Positions 15,650-26,900 of a stretch of 64,000 bases of DNA are shown here, in pieces. Positions within the stretch are counted from its first letter, which is position 1, and the number at the start of each line of letters is the position of its first letter. The notes beneath the pieces were generated by a model that worked only from the letters and a program-made list of their open reading frames with translations, made no database searches and had not been told where the DNA came from. This stretch comes from Erysipelotrichaceae bacterium (GTDB lineage Bacteria > Bacillota_I > Bacilli_A > Erysipelotrichales > Erysipelotrichaceae), in NCBI GenBank assembly GCA_017431825.1, contig JAFRKI010000016.1, positions 1 through 64,000 on the forward strand, given 5' to 3'. A program made the translations under genes and the position numbers.

Positions 15650-16054
15650 ATGTTTGGCATTAAGAAAGAAGAGATCACATCGTTAAAGAAGATGACCATC
15701 GATGAGATGCACATGCGGGGGCATCAGGCATATGAGCTGATATCTGAAGGCAGTAAGACGAAGATATCCATGTACCGGTTTTTCTACAGGGACAATAAAG
15801 AATGTAAGGAACTGCAGCTGAGTACGGAATGCGGAAACGATGAAGTATTGAAGATACTTAATGACTGCAGGCTTATGTCCTGGGACGGCTTTAAAGGCAA
15901 ACATCTCAAGAACGTTCATGACGGCACGATGTTTGATCTGGAAGCAATCGTAAATGAAGACAAGACCATCAGAGCGGAAGGATCACAGAACTTTCCTAAG
16001 CATTACAGTGAACTGATGGGATGGATAAATGAAAAACTGAGAAATGCTCAGTAA
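15650..16054 (+). CDS. Hypothetical protein
   Basis: A 134-residue soluble, mixed-charge protein with no signal peptide or membrane helix. It alternates short strands (KTKISMYRFFY, KELQLSTECG) and ends in a helix (HYSELMGWINEKLRNAQ), suggesting a small alpha/beta domain. I do not recognise a family. AAGGAGAAGCA before the ATG is a good ribosome site, and coding density and codon use match the neighbours, so the gene is likely real. It sits 17 bases before the aminopeptidase and could share its transcript. Confidence 0.7.
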   Translation: MFGIKKEEITSLKKMTIDEMHMRGHQAYELISEGSKTKISMYRFFYRDNKECKELQLSTECGNDEVLKILNDCRLMSWDGFKGKHLKNVHDGTMFDLEAIVNEDKTIRAEGSQNFPKHYSELMGWINEKLRNAQ

Positions 16055-16071
16055 AGTAAAGGAGTTTCATT

Positions 16072-17307
16072 ATGGTTACAGAAAAGATGTATGACAAGCT
16101 GGCACAGCTGGTAGTAAAGAAGGGCGTCAATGTGCAGAAGGACCAGCCGGTGATAATAACCGCCTACCTTCATGATGCCGATTTCGTCAGGAAGGTCGCC
16201 TATTATGCCTATGAAGCCGGTGCCAGATATGTGAGCATCGACTGGCGTGACAGCGATCTGACAAAGATGGCTTTCAAGTACGGTACCAAGGAAGTGCTGT
16301 CGGAAATACCGCAGTGGCAGTATGACAAGACCAAGTATCAGCAGGACGGCGGCGCCTGCTACATTCATATCACTTCCGACAAGCCGGGTGCTCTGGCAGA
16401 TGTGGACGGCGAAAAGCTCAATATCGCCAACATGGCCTACTATACCAAGATGGCCGATCTGATGTCCTACACCATGAACAATGAAGGGCAGTGGTGCGTG
16501 GTCGGTGTGCCTTCGCTTGAATGGGCCAAGGTCGTCTTCCCTGATTTGAGCGATGAGGAAGCCTTTGAGAAACTGGGCGATGCGATCTTTGCGGTCACAA
16601 GAGTTTCAGAAGACAACGACCCGATCGAAGAATGGAACAGGCATGATGAAGAGCTCATCAGTCATTCAAAGAAGCTCAATGAATACAACTTCAGGAAACT
16701 GCACTTTACCAGCGGTTTAGGAACAGACATCTATGTGGAACTGGTAAAGGATCATATCTGGGTAGGCGGAGGCTGCACCACTCCTAAAGGCGTGTACTTC
16801 GATCCGAACATGCCAACGGAAGAATGTTTCTGCATGCCGCTTAAGACCGGTACCCAGGGAATCGTCTATGCCTCCAAGCCTTTAAGCTATTTCGGTAAGG
16901 TCATCGAAGATTTCTGGCTGAAGTTCGAAGACGGCAAGGTCGTCGATTTCGATGCGAAGAAGGAAAAGGAAACGCTGGCCCAGCTGCTCAGCTTTGACGA
17001 AGGATCTTCATATCTGGGTGAAGTGGCGCTGGTACCGTATGATTCACCGGTATCGAAGTCCGGCATCCTTTTCTTCAATACGCTCTATGATGAGAATGCC
17101 GCCTGCCATCTGGCGCTTGGCAGACCTTACTCGGAAAACATCAAGGGCGGTAACGTCATGTCCAAGGAAGAACTCGCAGCCCACGGAGCCAACGATTCCA
17201 TGCAGCACGAAGACTTCATGTTCGGAACGGAAGATATGGATATCGACGGAATACAGGAAGACGGAACCGTCATTCCGGTATTCAGAAACGGCAACTTCGT
17301 TTTCTAG
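16072..17307 (+). CDS. M29-family metallo-aminopeptidase (AmpS/PepS type)
   Basis: A 411-residue cytoplasmic aminopeptidase that removes N-terminal residues using two metal ions. The M29 ligands are in the expected order in the C-terminal half: Glu in NMPTEECFCMP, Glu in YLGEVALVPYDSP, His and Tyr in NAACHLALGRPY, and His and Asp in DSMQHEDFMFGT. The N-terminal half (VNVQKDQPVIITAYLHDADF) is the usual dimerisation domain. AAAGGAG precedes the ATG. It probably recycles peptides for amino acids, and the DUF3795 gene starts 11 bases downstream. Confidence 0.93.
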   Translation: MVTEKMYDKLAQLVVKKGVNVQKDQPVIITAYLHDADFVRKVAYYAYEAGARYVSIDWRDSDLTKMAFKYGTKEVLSEIPQWQYDKTKYQQDGGACYIHITSDKPGALADVDGEKLNIANMAYYTKMADLMSYTMNNEGQWCVVGVPSLEWAKVVFPDLSDEEAFEKLGDAIFAVTRVSEDNDPIEEWNRHDEELISHSKKLNEYNFRKLHFTSGLGTDIYVELVKDHIWVGGGCTTPKGVYFDPNMPTEECFCMPLKTGTQGIVYASKPLSYFGKVIEDFWLKFEDGKVVDFDAKKEKETLAQLLSFDEGSSYLGEVALVPYDSPVSKSGILFFNTLYDENAACHLALGRPYSENIKGGNVMSKEELAAHGANDSMQHEDFMFGTEDMDIDGIQEDGTVIPVFRNGNFVF

Positions 17308-17318
17308 AAAGGAAACAT

Positions 17319-17657
17319 ATGAAAGATCTTATTGCATACTGCGGACTGGATTGCGAAAACTGTGATGCCAGACTGGCAACCGTCAATGACGATGACGAAT
17401 TAAGAAAAAAGACCGCACAGCTGTGGTCGGAGCTGAATAATACCGAGATAACACCGGAAATGATCAACTGCCTCGGATGCAGAACGGATGGCGTAAAGAC
17501 TCCTTTCTGCGAGTCTCTCTGTCCGATCAGACAGTGTGCCTTAAGCAAAGGATATGCTACCTGCGGCGACTGCAAAGACATGGAAACCTGTGAAAAACTG
17601 TCCATGATCACCGCCAGCAACGAAGACGCACTTGCCCGTCTGAAAGAAGACAGATAA
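17319..17657 (+). CDS. DUF3795 cysteine-rich protein
   Basis: A 112-residue protein with the defining DUF3795 pattern: IAYCGLDCENCDA at the start, then NCLGCRTDG, FCESLCPIRQCALSKG, and CGDCKDMETCEKL. The ten or so conserved cysteines suggest a metal or iron-sulfur site. The biochemical role of the family is unknown. It follows the aminopeptidase at 11 bases with an AAAGGAAA ribosome site, and a strong terminator closes the operon at 17690. Confidence 0.88.
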   Translation: MKDLIAYCGLDCENCDARLATVNDDDELRKKTAQLWSELNNTEITPEMINCLGCRTDGVKTPFCESLCPIRQCALSKGYATCGDCKDMETCEKLSMITASNEDALARLKEDR

Positions 17658-17689
17658 AACCTGAAAAGCTCAGAAAGATGCATAAAAAC

Positions 17690-17714
17690 AGCGCTCATAA
17701 ACGGAGCGCTTTTT
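17690..17714 (+). terminator. Rho-independent terminator closing the aminopeptidase-DUF3795 unit
   Basis: AGCGCTC (17690-17696) pairs with GAGCGCT (17704-17710), followed by TTTT. It lies 32 bases past the DUF3795 stop. A second hairpin downstream (CTGGCTT with AAGCCAG, about 17756-17775) has no T-run and no clear role. The rest of the gap up to the promoter at 17840 is A/T-rich with nothing else recognised. Confidence 0.85.
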
Positions 17715-17839
17715 AAATCAGAAACGATGCCAGTTGCACGGTATTACTTTATCGCCTGGCTTAAGTCAAAGCCAGAATCAAAAAAAGCTGAAAAAAAGTG
17801 TAAATAACAGTTAATTAACCCCTTTTTAACCCACATATA

Positions 17840-17868
17840 TTTATAGAACAGTAAACTTTCTGTATAAT
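17840..17868 (+). promoter_or_regulatory. Promoter of the giant surface-protein operon
   Basis: TTTATA (17840-17845) and TATAAT (17863-17868) are separated by exactly 17 bases. Transcription would begin near 17875 and give a 63-base leader before the ATG at 17938. The flanking sequence is A/T-rich, as expected for a UP-element-like region. Confidence 0.6.
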
Positions 17869-17937
17869 ATAAACGGAAGTCTGTCTTTTAATAACGCTTT
17901 CCAGATTAAGAGAAATTGAATAATAAGGGTATTGGTT

Positions 17938-20900
17938 ATGAAAATTTTTAAACGATTACTGACACTTTGTCTGATTTTCATGATGCTTATCAGTCATGTA
18001 AGTAACGCCAAAGTCATCAAGGCTGAAGGTGAAGACGAGACCGCCGGAACCGAAGAGACCACGGAGGTCACGGAGGAACCTGCGAAGGAAGAGGACGACG
18101 GTGACGACGTCTATGATGTATCGGATGACGATGGTGAATATGCCATCGATTATGCCGATAATGACGGCGTCAAGGGAGTCGTTCTCGAAGGCAAGGCTGC
18201 AAAGAATGCGGCGTTTGCCAAAGGACTCTTAGAAGAAGAGGGTCTTGAAGAGGAGGAGGCCGATGAGATCATCGACGGCCTTTTCGGTACCAGGGAAGGA
18301 GAAGACGATGAAGTCGAACCGTATCCTAGAAGCGGAGACGGTACTTTCATCGAAAACATATCCGTTACCTGGATCACTCCTGACAGCTGGGACGACGGCG
18401 ATGATTCGCTTTTAAGCGTAAGGCCGGGCGGCGATTCCAAACAGAGCGTCCGCTTAAGAGTCGTATGGGCTCTTTCCGGTGAAAACGATTATGAGCCGGG
18501 TGACATCACCATCACCATACCTGCCAAGATATTCAAGAACCGTTCAGGAAACTATATCGGTAAGACCAATCTGCCTTATCCTGAAAACCCTTTAAGCGGC
18601 AATGATTTCAACTGGAATCTTGTAGATGGAAACTATGTCCTGACCAATACCAAGAAGATGCAGTCTTCGACCATGGGTTACTTCGAGATCTCCTTCACGG
18701 ATCTCACCCCGCACGAACTGCAGGACATGAAAGAGTCCGATGCCTTCCAGGCATTCATAATCGTAAATACCCATTTAGGAAATACCTTAGGTCTGCACTC
18801 ATCCAAGATCAGAGCCCGTTTCGATATGAAGGCTGAGATCACGAGCATTACCAAGAGACCTTACGAAGCCGTACACTTCGTCGATGCTTCCGAGATCCCG
18901 GAAGAGCAGAGGATCGAAGGCGTAACGAAGTACTTAAAAGTTGACTGGTACGTTTATGGAAACATCAACGCCAATACCTTGTATACCTTTACAGTGGATG
19001 ACTGGGTGGATGGCGAGTACGACGGCTTTATCATAGGTGCCACTTCCGAAGATGGTCTTTCTACCTATAAGACTTACCCTAGCACCTACAAGAATGGCAC
19101 TACCAGTTACATTACTTTCTCTACTGCTTATCCGGCAGCTCAGTTTGAACCGGGTGAGGAGTATTACTTCCATAACAACGCAAGGATAACGGTAACGGAA
19201 GTCGACCCTGATATCACTGATCCTGAGACCGGTGCAGTCATCGATGAACGGCTCGTTACCTGGAAGGAAACCCCTGCTACCAAGTACTGGAAGTATCAGT
19301 TCCCACAGTGGTCCGTACCTCAGGGTCATTTCATGATCTACAAGAACGGTAATGACGGCAAAGAAAGCAACCTTACCCGTCATCAGGAAGCTCCGACCAG
19401 GACCAGAAATGACCGTTTCCTGGACAGCTATGGCTGGTACGGTATCTATCCTAATGCCCTGAACAAGCTACAGGCAAATCAGAGTGTCGACTTCTCCTAC
19501 ACCATGGAGACAGTCGCCTTTATCATGCCTTGGACCTTCGATCCGGTAGATCCGGGTACTGATGAGATACCGGCAGCCAGGATCTTAAGCAACTACTTCC
19601 GTAAGCCGGTTACCATCACCTCCAGAGAGAACGAATTCTCTATCAACAGAGCAGATGCTCCGGACGGACATGTTCTTACGATTCATGAGGATTACGAACT
19701 GATATCCGTTGAATTCCTTGAGCCGCACGTCTACACCGGCGTGCCACACAACATCAACCCTGACGGCAGCTGGGCAGCTGAATATGCTCAGGACGGTACT
19801 TTCTTATATGAGATCGATCTCGACAAGGAAGTATGGCCGGATATCGATCTGGAAGTCCAGGTGAACGGCAGCCAGGAATGGGTCAAGTATGCGACTGCGT
19901 CCTGGAAATCAGGCGATCTGGTCATCACTTTAGCTGATGAAAATCATACAGTCATCGACGGTGCAATCGTCGATCTGCCTGAAGGAACCGATGATTTCCG
20001 TACGGTATGTACATTCACGAATGCTGCTATTATCTATGACGTAAGAGCAGTCATCCGTTTAAAGCCAAGCACATATATTTTGAGCCAGGTAGATCAGGAA
20101 TTTGAAAATACCGCTACACCAATGATGTATTTCTTCAATTCCATGGACTTTGTGGCAGTTGATTCTGAAGGCGAAGAGATCTGCCGCCTCCCTGGTGATG
20201 ATCTGGATCATGCGGACGGTTATGTAAGAGCCAACGGCTATACCACCGAATCCGCTGTCGTTCCTGCCAAGATGGCAAGCGTCAGAGACGCAGACATCGA
20301 TTATAACAACAGAAAAGTCACTATCCACTATACCGCCAAGGTAGAGATCCGTTCCGTCATCAACGACAAGGCTACCTGGCAGCAGGCTATAGATGATGGC
20401 AGACTGGTAAGTGAACACCATGCGATCTGGAGAGACCTCCTGCCTAAGGGCGTAACTCCAGTGATTGATACGATACAGGTAAGAAACAACGACTCGATCG
20501 TTGATGTATATACGATCGAAAACTATAAAGGTTCAGGCAGGACCCTGCTGGTCGTAGAAGCCGATCTGACGCCTACTCCTACGGCCTACAGGTCAGGCGA
20601 TATGGTCTACTATGAGGATGTTCCGTTCCTCAAGTTTGATGCGACCTACTCATTCGACAATCTGAACGATTACGGCGGCCACATCCATAACGTGGTATCC
20701 TATCAGTCTGACAACGAACAGTTTGGTACTATCGAAGACTACATCGGTGAACCTGACGATCCGTATTCAGACAACAACGTCGTAACCGGCAATCCGACAA
20801 CTTTTGCGAATAACAGCGAAAAAGACTGGATGACCGATCTGGACAACGACGGCAATCCGGCAGATGAAGGAAACAGCTTCGTTTATGCCGGTGTCTGGTA

Positions 20901-23900
20901 CAATATCGACATCCTTTCAGCTGCCAGGACCTCCCTCCATAAGGAAGTGATGGTCAACAATGATGGCTACTATTCCCAGGGCGTCTGGTGGCCTGAAGAT
21001 GATCCTGATGATTATCTCAGAGAAGTATATACCGGCGGCAACTATACTTACCGCTTAAGAATGATGTCCGATGCCTTTACGAGGTCCAAGAATCTGGTGA
21101 TCTTTGATTCACTGGAAAACTTCGTTCCTGTAGAAGGCAATTCTCCAGTCGATGTCGGAGAAGCTCAGTGGCAAGGTACCTTAAAGAGCGTCGATATGTC
21201 ACAGCTCATCGAAAAGGGCTGTGCCCCGGTGCTTTACTACAGTACTGTTGAAAACCTGCAGCTTACCGATGAAAGCAATCCGCAAGCTGCTCACCCGACA
21301 AATACCAATCTTGATGCCTTAGACGAAGAAGGACACAGAATCTGGCAAGAGGCCTCTACATATACCGACAGCCTTGCCGATGTAAAGGCCATTGCGATTG
21401 ATTGTTCTATGGGATCTGACGGTGAGCCGTTCACTCTGGAACCGCTTGATTCCGTAGTGGTACTTGTCAACATGAAGGCACCGGGCGAAATGATGAAAGG
21501 TTTTGCCTACAACAACGCCGTATTGGTCGGACAAAGCGAAGACATCAATACTCATGTGACAGAACCAAACTTTGTAAGAGATGATTATACCAAGGTCGGT
21601 CTGACCGAATACTTCATCGAAGTTGAAAAGGAATGGGACGATGACGATGACCGTGACGGAATCCGTCCGTTTGAGATCGTTGCCCGTCTTTATGCCAACG
21701 GTGAAGATACCAAGGAATATGTAACTCTGAATGAATGGAACGAGTGGTCCAGCGGTTTCTATCATCTTCCTTATGCCGATGAAGACGGCTGGATCCACTA
21801 TACGATAGTTGAAGATCCGATCACCGGTTATACTCCTTCCTATGAGTATGAAAGTGAAAATCACATCATCATCAACAACCGTCACGATCCGGAAAAGACG
21901 AACTTTGAAGGCGTTAAGACCTGGGTTGGCGACGATCCGGAGGAAAGACCTTCGACCATCGTCGTACGTTTATACGGTAACGGTCACAGAGTCAAGGAGA
22001 TGACGATCACTGCCGATTCTACCGGCTACTGGTCATTCAATTTCACCGATATCTACAAGTATGAAAACGGTGAGGAGATCGATTACTGGGTTGAAGAAGT
22101 CGTTACGACCAACCAGGGCAACTCCTACATCATCGATCATTATGATAATGGTCATGAAATAGTTAATACCTATCACCCGTACGGTGATCTGGAAGTATAT
22201 AAAGAGATCAATAATGCCACTTGGGTCTCCGAGCAGCAGGAATTCACCTTTACCTTTGTCTTCACAAAGACAGTAAACGGTGAAGAAGAACCTGTAAATA
22301 ACGAATATGACTACGAGATTTACCAATGGGGCAACGTAATAGACAACGGTACGATAAGCACTAACGGTACCATCTCTATTAAGGGCAGTCAGTGGATCCG
22401 CATCTATGAGATAGACGAATACGTTCACTATACGGTGACCGAAGATGACAATCCGGGCTGGACGCTGACTTATACGGAAGATACGACCGGCACCATTATT
22501 CCTAATAACACGGTCAGTGCCTATTTCAGGAATAAATATGCTGCCGATGGACTTTTCCAGCCGGAAGCCTTAAAGACCCTGGAAAACAAAGAACTGAAAC
22601 GTTATCAGTTCGTCTTTGACGTCTATGATACGACTGACGGAGGCAGAGTGCTGATCAAGCGTGTTTCCAACGAAACGCCTCATGTGGTCGAATATGACGA
22701 TCCGGTCGAGCAGACAACGGTAGATTACTCACAGGCTCACGTCTACTTCGGTTCTATCCGTTATACCGAAGCGGATGCCGGAAGAAAGTTCTTCTACGAG
22801 ATCGAAGAAAAGATCTATGAAAATGACGGATATATTTATGACGAGACCGTTTATCAGGTGGAAGTTACGGTTACCGATAACGGTGACGGTACACTGAGCG
22901 TCGTTCCTGTTTACTACAAGAATGGTGTAATAGTTCCTGAAGACGATCTGATCAACGGTGCTCTTCCGTTCACGAATGAATACCATGCGGAAGGCGATAT
23001 TACCCTTTACGCCTGGAAGGAACTCAACGGAAGGCCGTTAAAAGATAATGAATTCACTTTCTGGCTCTTTAAGGAAGTAGATGGTCATCTCGAGTTCGCT
23101 GAACAGAAGACCAATGACGAATACGGCCAGATAGCTTTCACGACCCTTGAATTCGATGAGAAAGATAACGGCAAGACCTTCTACTATGCGGTCGCAGAAT
23201 ACCCGCACAATGATCCTACCGTTATTTTCGATGATAACTTCTATGGATATAAGCTGAAAGTGGAAGATTATGGCAATGGTACCTTGAATATCATTGAGAC
23301 ACTGGTCGGATTGGATCTGACAAATGCCTATATGGATGATAATAACAATATCATCGGATATGCATGGGTCGAAGATGCTGACGAACTGCCGGTATTCAAG
23401 AACAGTCTCTATCCTGGCTCATTATCCATAACCAAACTCATCGATCCTGCTTCTGATGAATATGATGAGACTACCGAATTCCATTTCCATGTCAAGCTGA
23501 TCGGCGAAGACGTGGAAGACGGCACTTACCATTATGAGATCTCTCAGTACGCCGGCGATCCGGGCAACGGTACCGGCGGCGGCAAGGCAGCCGGACAGGA
23601 AGCATTGCCTGTCGAAGAAGAACTGGCTGAAGAAGTTTCAGAAGAAGTGATGGAGGATCAGAATTCCGGTTCAGGCTTACAGCAGTTAGCTGCTGTATCG
23701 CGGTCTTTAGGCAGCAGTAAGAGTCTGCTGACTGATAATATCCTTAAAGATGGCGATGATGAGACCGGAGACACTACTCCGCAGATAAATACAAGCAATC
23801 AGTTCCATGTGGATGATAATGATCCGATGATGGACGGATATGCTTATGCGTTCTTTGATTCAGAAGAGAAAGCTTTGATATTCTTCAGATATCCTGAAAA

Positions 23901-26900
23901 CACGACCTACCTTTATAATCTGGACGTAACTTTGGATGGCAAACAGTATCACATCAATGTTGCCTGGGGCTATATCGAGACAAGTACATACGGCACACCT
24001 AAATGGGAACAAAGAATGGGTGAAATCGAATCTGTAAGGATCGCAGCGGGATATGCGATCAAACCAAAGTCCACATCAAATTGGTTCCGCTATGCCGATA
24101 ATCTGACAGATGTTGACCTGAGCAGAATGGATACGTCTCAGGTCACGAGCATGGCAGGCATGTTTACCCGTTGCCAAAACAATCTGACCACTCTTGATCT
24201 GACTACCTTTGATACATCTAACGTTACTAACATGTCAGGCATGTTCTCAAATTGCCGTAAACTTACCAGTCTGGACCTTTCCAGTTTTAATACATCAAAA
24301 GTCACGAGCATGGCCGACATGTTCTGGACCTGTGAGAATCTTCAGACTGTCAATGTTTCCAGTTTTGATACATCAGAAGTCATGTACATGAATAATATGT
24401 TTTCAGGTTGCTCAAAACTGGAATCTATCGATTTATCCAACTTTAGAACTCCTAGTCTCAAGACGATGAATTTGATGTTTACCTCATGCAGTACTTTAAA
24501 ACATATTGATCTTTCGACATTCGACATTTCAAATGTAACAGGATTATCAAACCTGTTCAGTCAATGTACCAGTTTGGAATCAGTAAAACTGGACGGACTT
24601 GATACATCGAACGTTACTAGCATGGCAAATATGTTTAACTTATGTACCAGTCTGACTGATCCTGATATCGGTGAATTTAACACCGAGAACGTAAAGACAT
24701 TTGAATCCATGTTCTCCAACTGTGATTCCCTGACGTCTTTGGATCTTTCTAATTTCAACACCACAAGCTTAACAAACTGCAGTCAGATGTTTGCCAACTG
24801 TGATGTTTTAAAGACACTGAACATTTCTCAGTTTGACACGAGAAACGCAGCTACGATGGGAAGGATGTTCGAGAACGATATTGTTCTTGATACGTTAACT
24901 ATAGGTGAGAACTTCCGTTTCAAACCAATGTCTAATATAAATTATGCTGCTCTTCTTCCTACACCTACAGGAGATGAGTATTCTGGTAAATGGGTCCTTC
25001 AGGGCGATGAATTCGGAGCAACAGCACTTACTCCGGCTGATATGAGAGACCAGAATATAGTCACTCCTGGTACCTGGGTATGGCAGTTAAAGTCTACGCA
25101 GTATACTATCGTCTTTAAAGCAGATGAAGGTGTAGGCGGTACGATGGGTCCGGTAAGAGCAGCTGCTGCCGAAGACTTCACATTACCTGCAAACAAGTTC
25201 AGAAAGTTCGGTTATGAATTCGATTACTGGCATGTCGAAAACGTAAGACAGACATATCAGGATCAGGACACCATAAGCGGCGGAACTTACGAAAACGATC
25301 AGGTAGTTACGCTCAGGGCCGTCTTCAAGGAGGTTCCGACCGATGTTGAAGTACACAACGGCGAATTCGATATCACCTTGCTTGGAGGCCAGACAGCAAC
25401 CTTTACCGATAACATCCCTGCCGGCACCGCTTACCAGATCTGGGAAGAAACACCTGACGGCTGGGTACTGGTATCTGAAGTCAATTCTTCAGGCGTGATC
25501 GAATCCTGCGGGTTATCAGCAGCCATATTCACCAACAGATATCAGCCTGATGTTACGGGCGTGACCTTACATGGATCAAAGATGCTGGATAATACGGCTC
25601 CACAGGCCGGCGCTTACAGTTTCAGCCTTTATGATTCAGAGGGCGAACTGATCGAGACCGTCTCTAATAATGACGGAGGTCTGATAGTATTCTCTCCTCT
25701 TACCTATACGCAGACGGGTACTTATACATACACCATCAAGGAAGTGATTCCTGAGAATCCTGATGATACCATCGATTATGATCAGCATACCGAAACGGTG
25801 ACCGTTACCGTATCCCAGAAGGAAGACGGAACATTAGTCAATACCGTTACCTATGATGATGAAGCAGGCATCTCCTTCCTTAACAAGAAAGTTCCTGGTA
25901 TCTTAAAGATCTCCAAGATCGGCCAGGATATGACCGAACAGAGCGAAGATGACGAGTTCACATTTAAGATCACCTTCACCAATGCGGGCGGCATGCCTAT
26001 CGGCGACGGCCAGCAGATCTACTGGTATCTTGAATCAGACAATCCTACCAGCAAGTCTGCCAAGCTGGTAAGTGCAGTAGCTAACAACACTGAAGCCATC
26101 GCTCCGGTATTTGAGGATGAAGCAGACAGCACTGCAGCTGCTGTACAAAGAGCGGCGACACTGACGCTTAATGACAAGAGTGCCATGGTCAATGACAAGA
26201 ATGCAACGCTTTCGAACAGCGACGCCAAAGTCAACAGAGAAGCTGATCCTCATTATGATGAGTACGGAAGATTCCATGCGACAGCTGACATGCTCACCGG
26301 AACCGCTTATGCGATCGCCGTACCAAGCGAAACCGAAAACTCTAGCGAACTGATCTTCTTCAGAAGTACAAAGACCTATAGTAATAAAACTGATTATACC
26401 AATGTCAATATCAATGAAAACCTTCCTGAAGGAAGATATGTAAGCGGCACAGTATATACAGGTTTTGAAAATGCTGGTGTTTACTGGAATACGCAGTCGG
26501 CCCCTTGGTGGCAAAGACTTATATATGGAAAAGTCATCAAGACGGTAAGTGTTGCTGAAGGATGGGCAATCAAACCAAAAGCAACTGCGTTCTGGTTCTA
26601 CAACGGGCAGAGCATAAGAAGCTTCGATTTCTCACAATTTGATACATCGATAGTAACTTCGATGCGGGCAATGTTCCTTAACTGTCGAGCCGCTGAAACG
26701 ATCGATATCAGTTACTTTGATACATCTAATGTTACGGCAATGAACCAGATGTTTGGCAGCTGTTATGCATTAAAGAACATTAATTTTGGAGATGGAATAG
26801 ATACATCTAAGGTTACGACATTTGCCAGCATGTTCTCTTACAGCAGTCAAATTGAGACTATCGATGTAAGCAAATTCGATGTCGGTACTGCTAACACCAT

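Noticed and set aside
17756..17775. CTGGCTT/AAGCCAG hairpin upstream of the giant gene, considered as a c-di-GMP riboswitch
   Set aside because: The conserved c-di-GMP-I and II aptamer bases are absent, and the hairpin precedes the promoter at 17840, so it is not in the leader.
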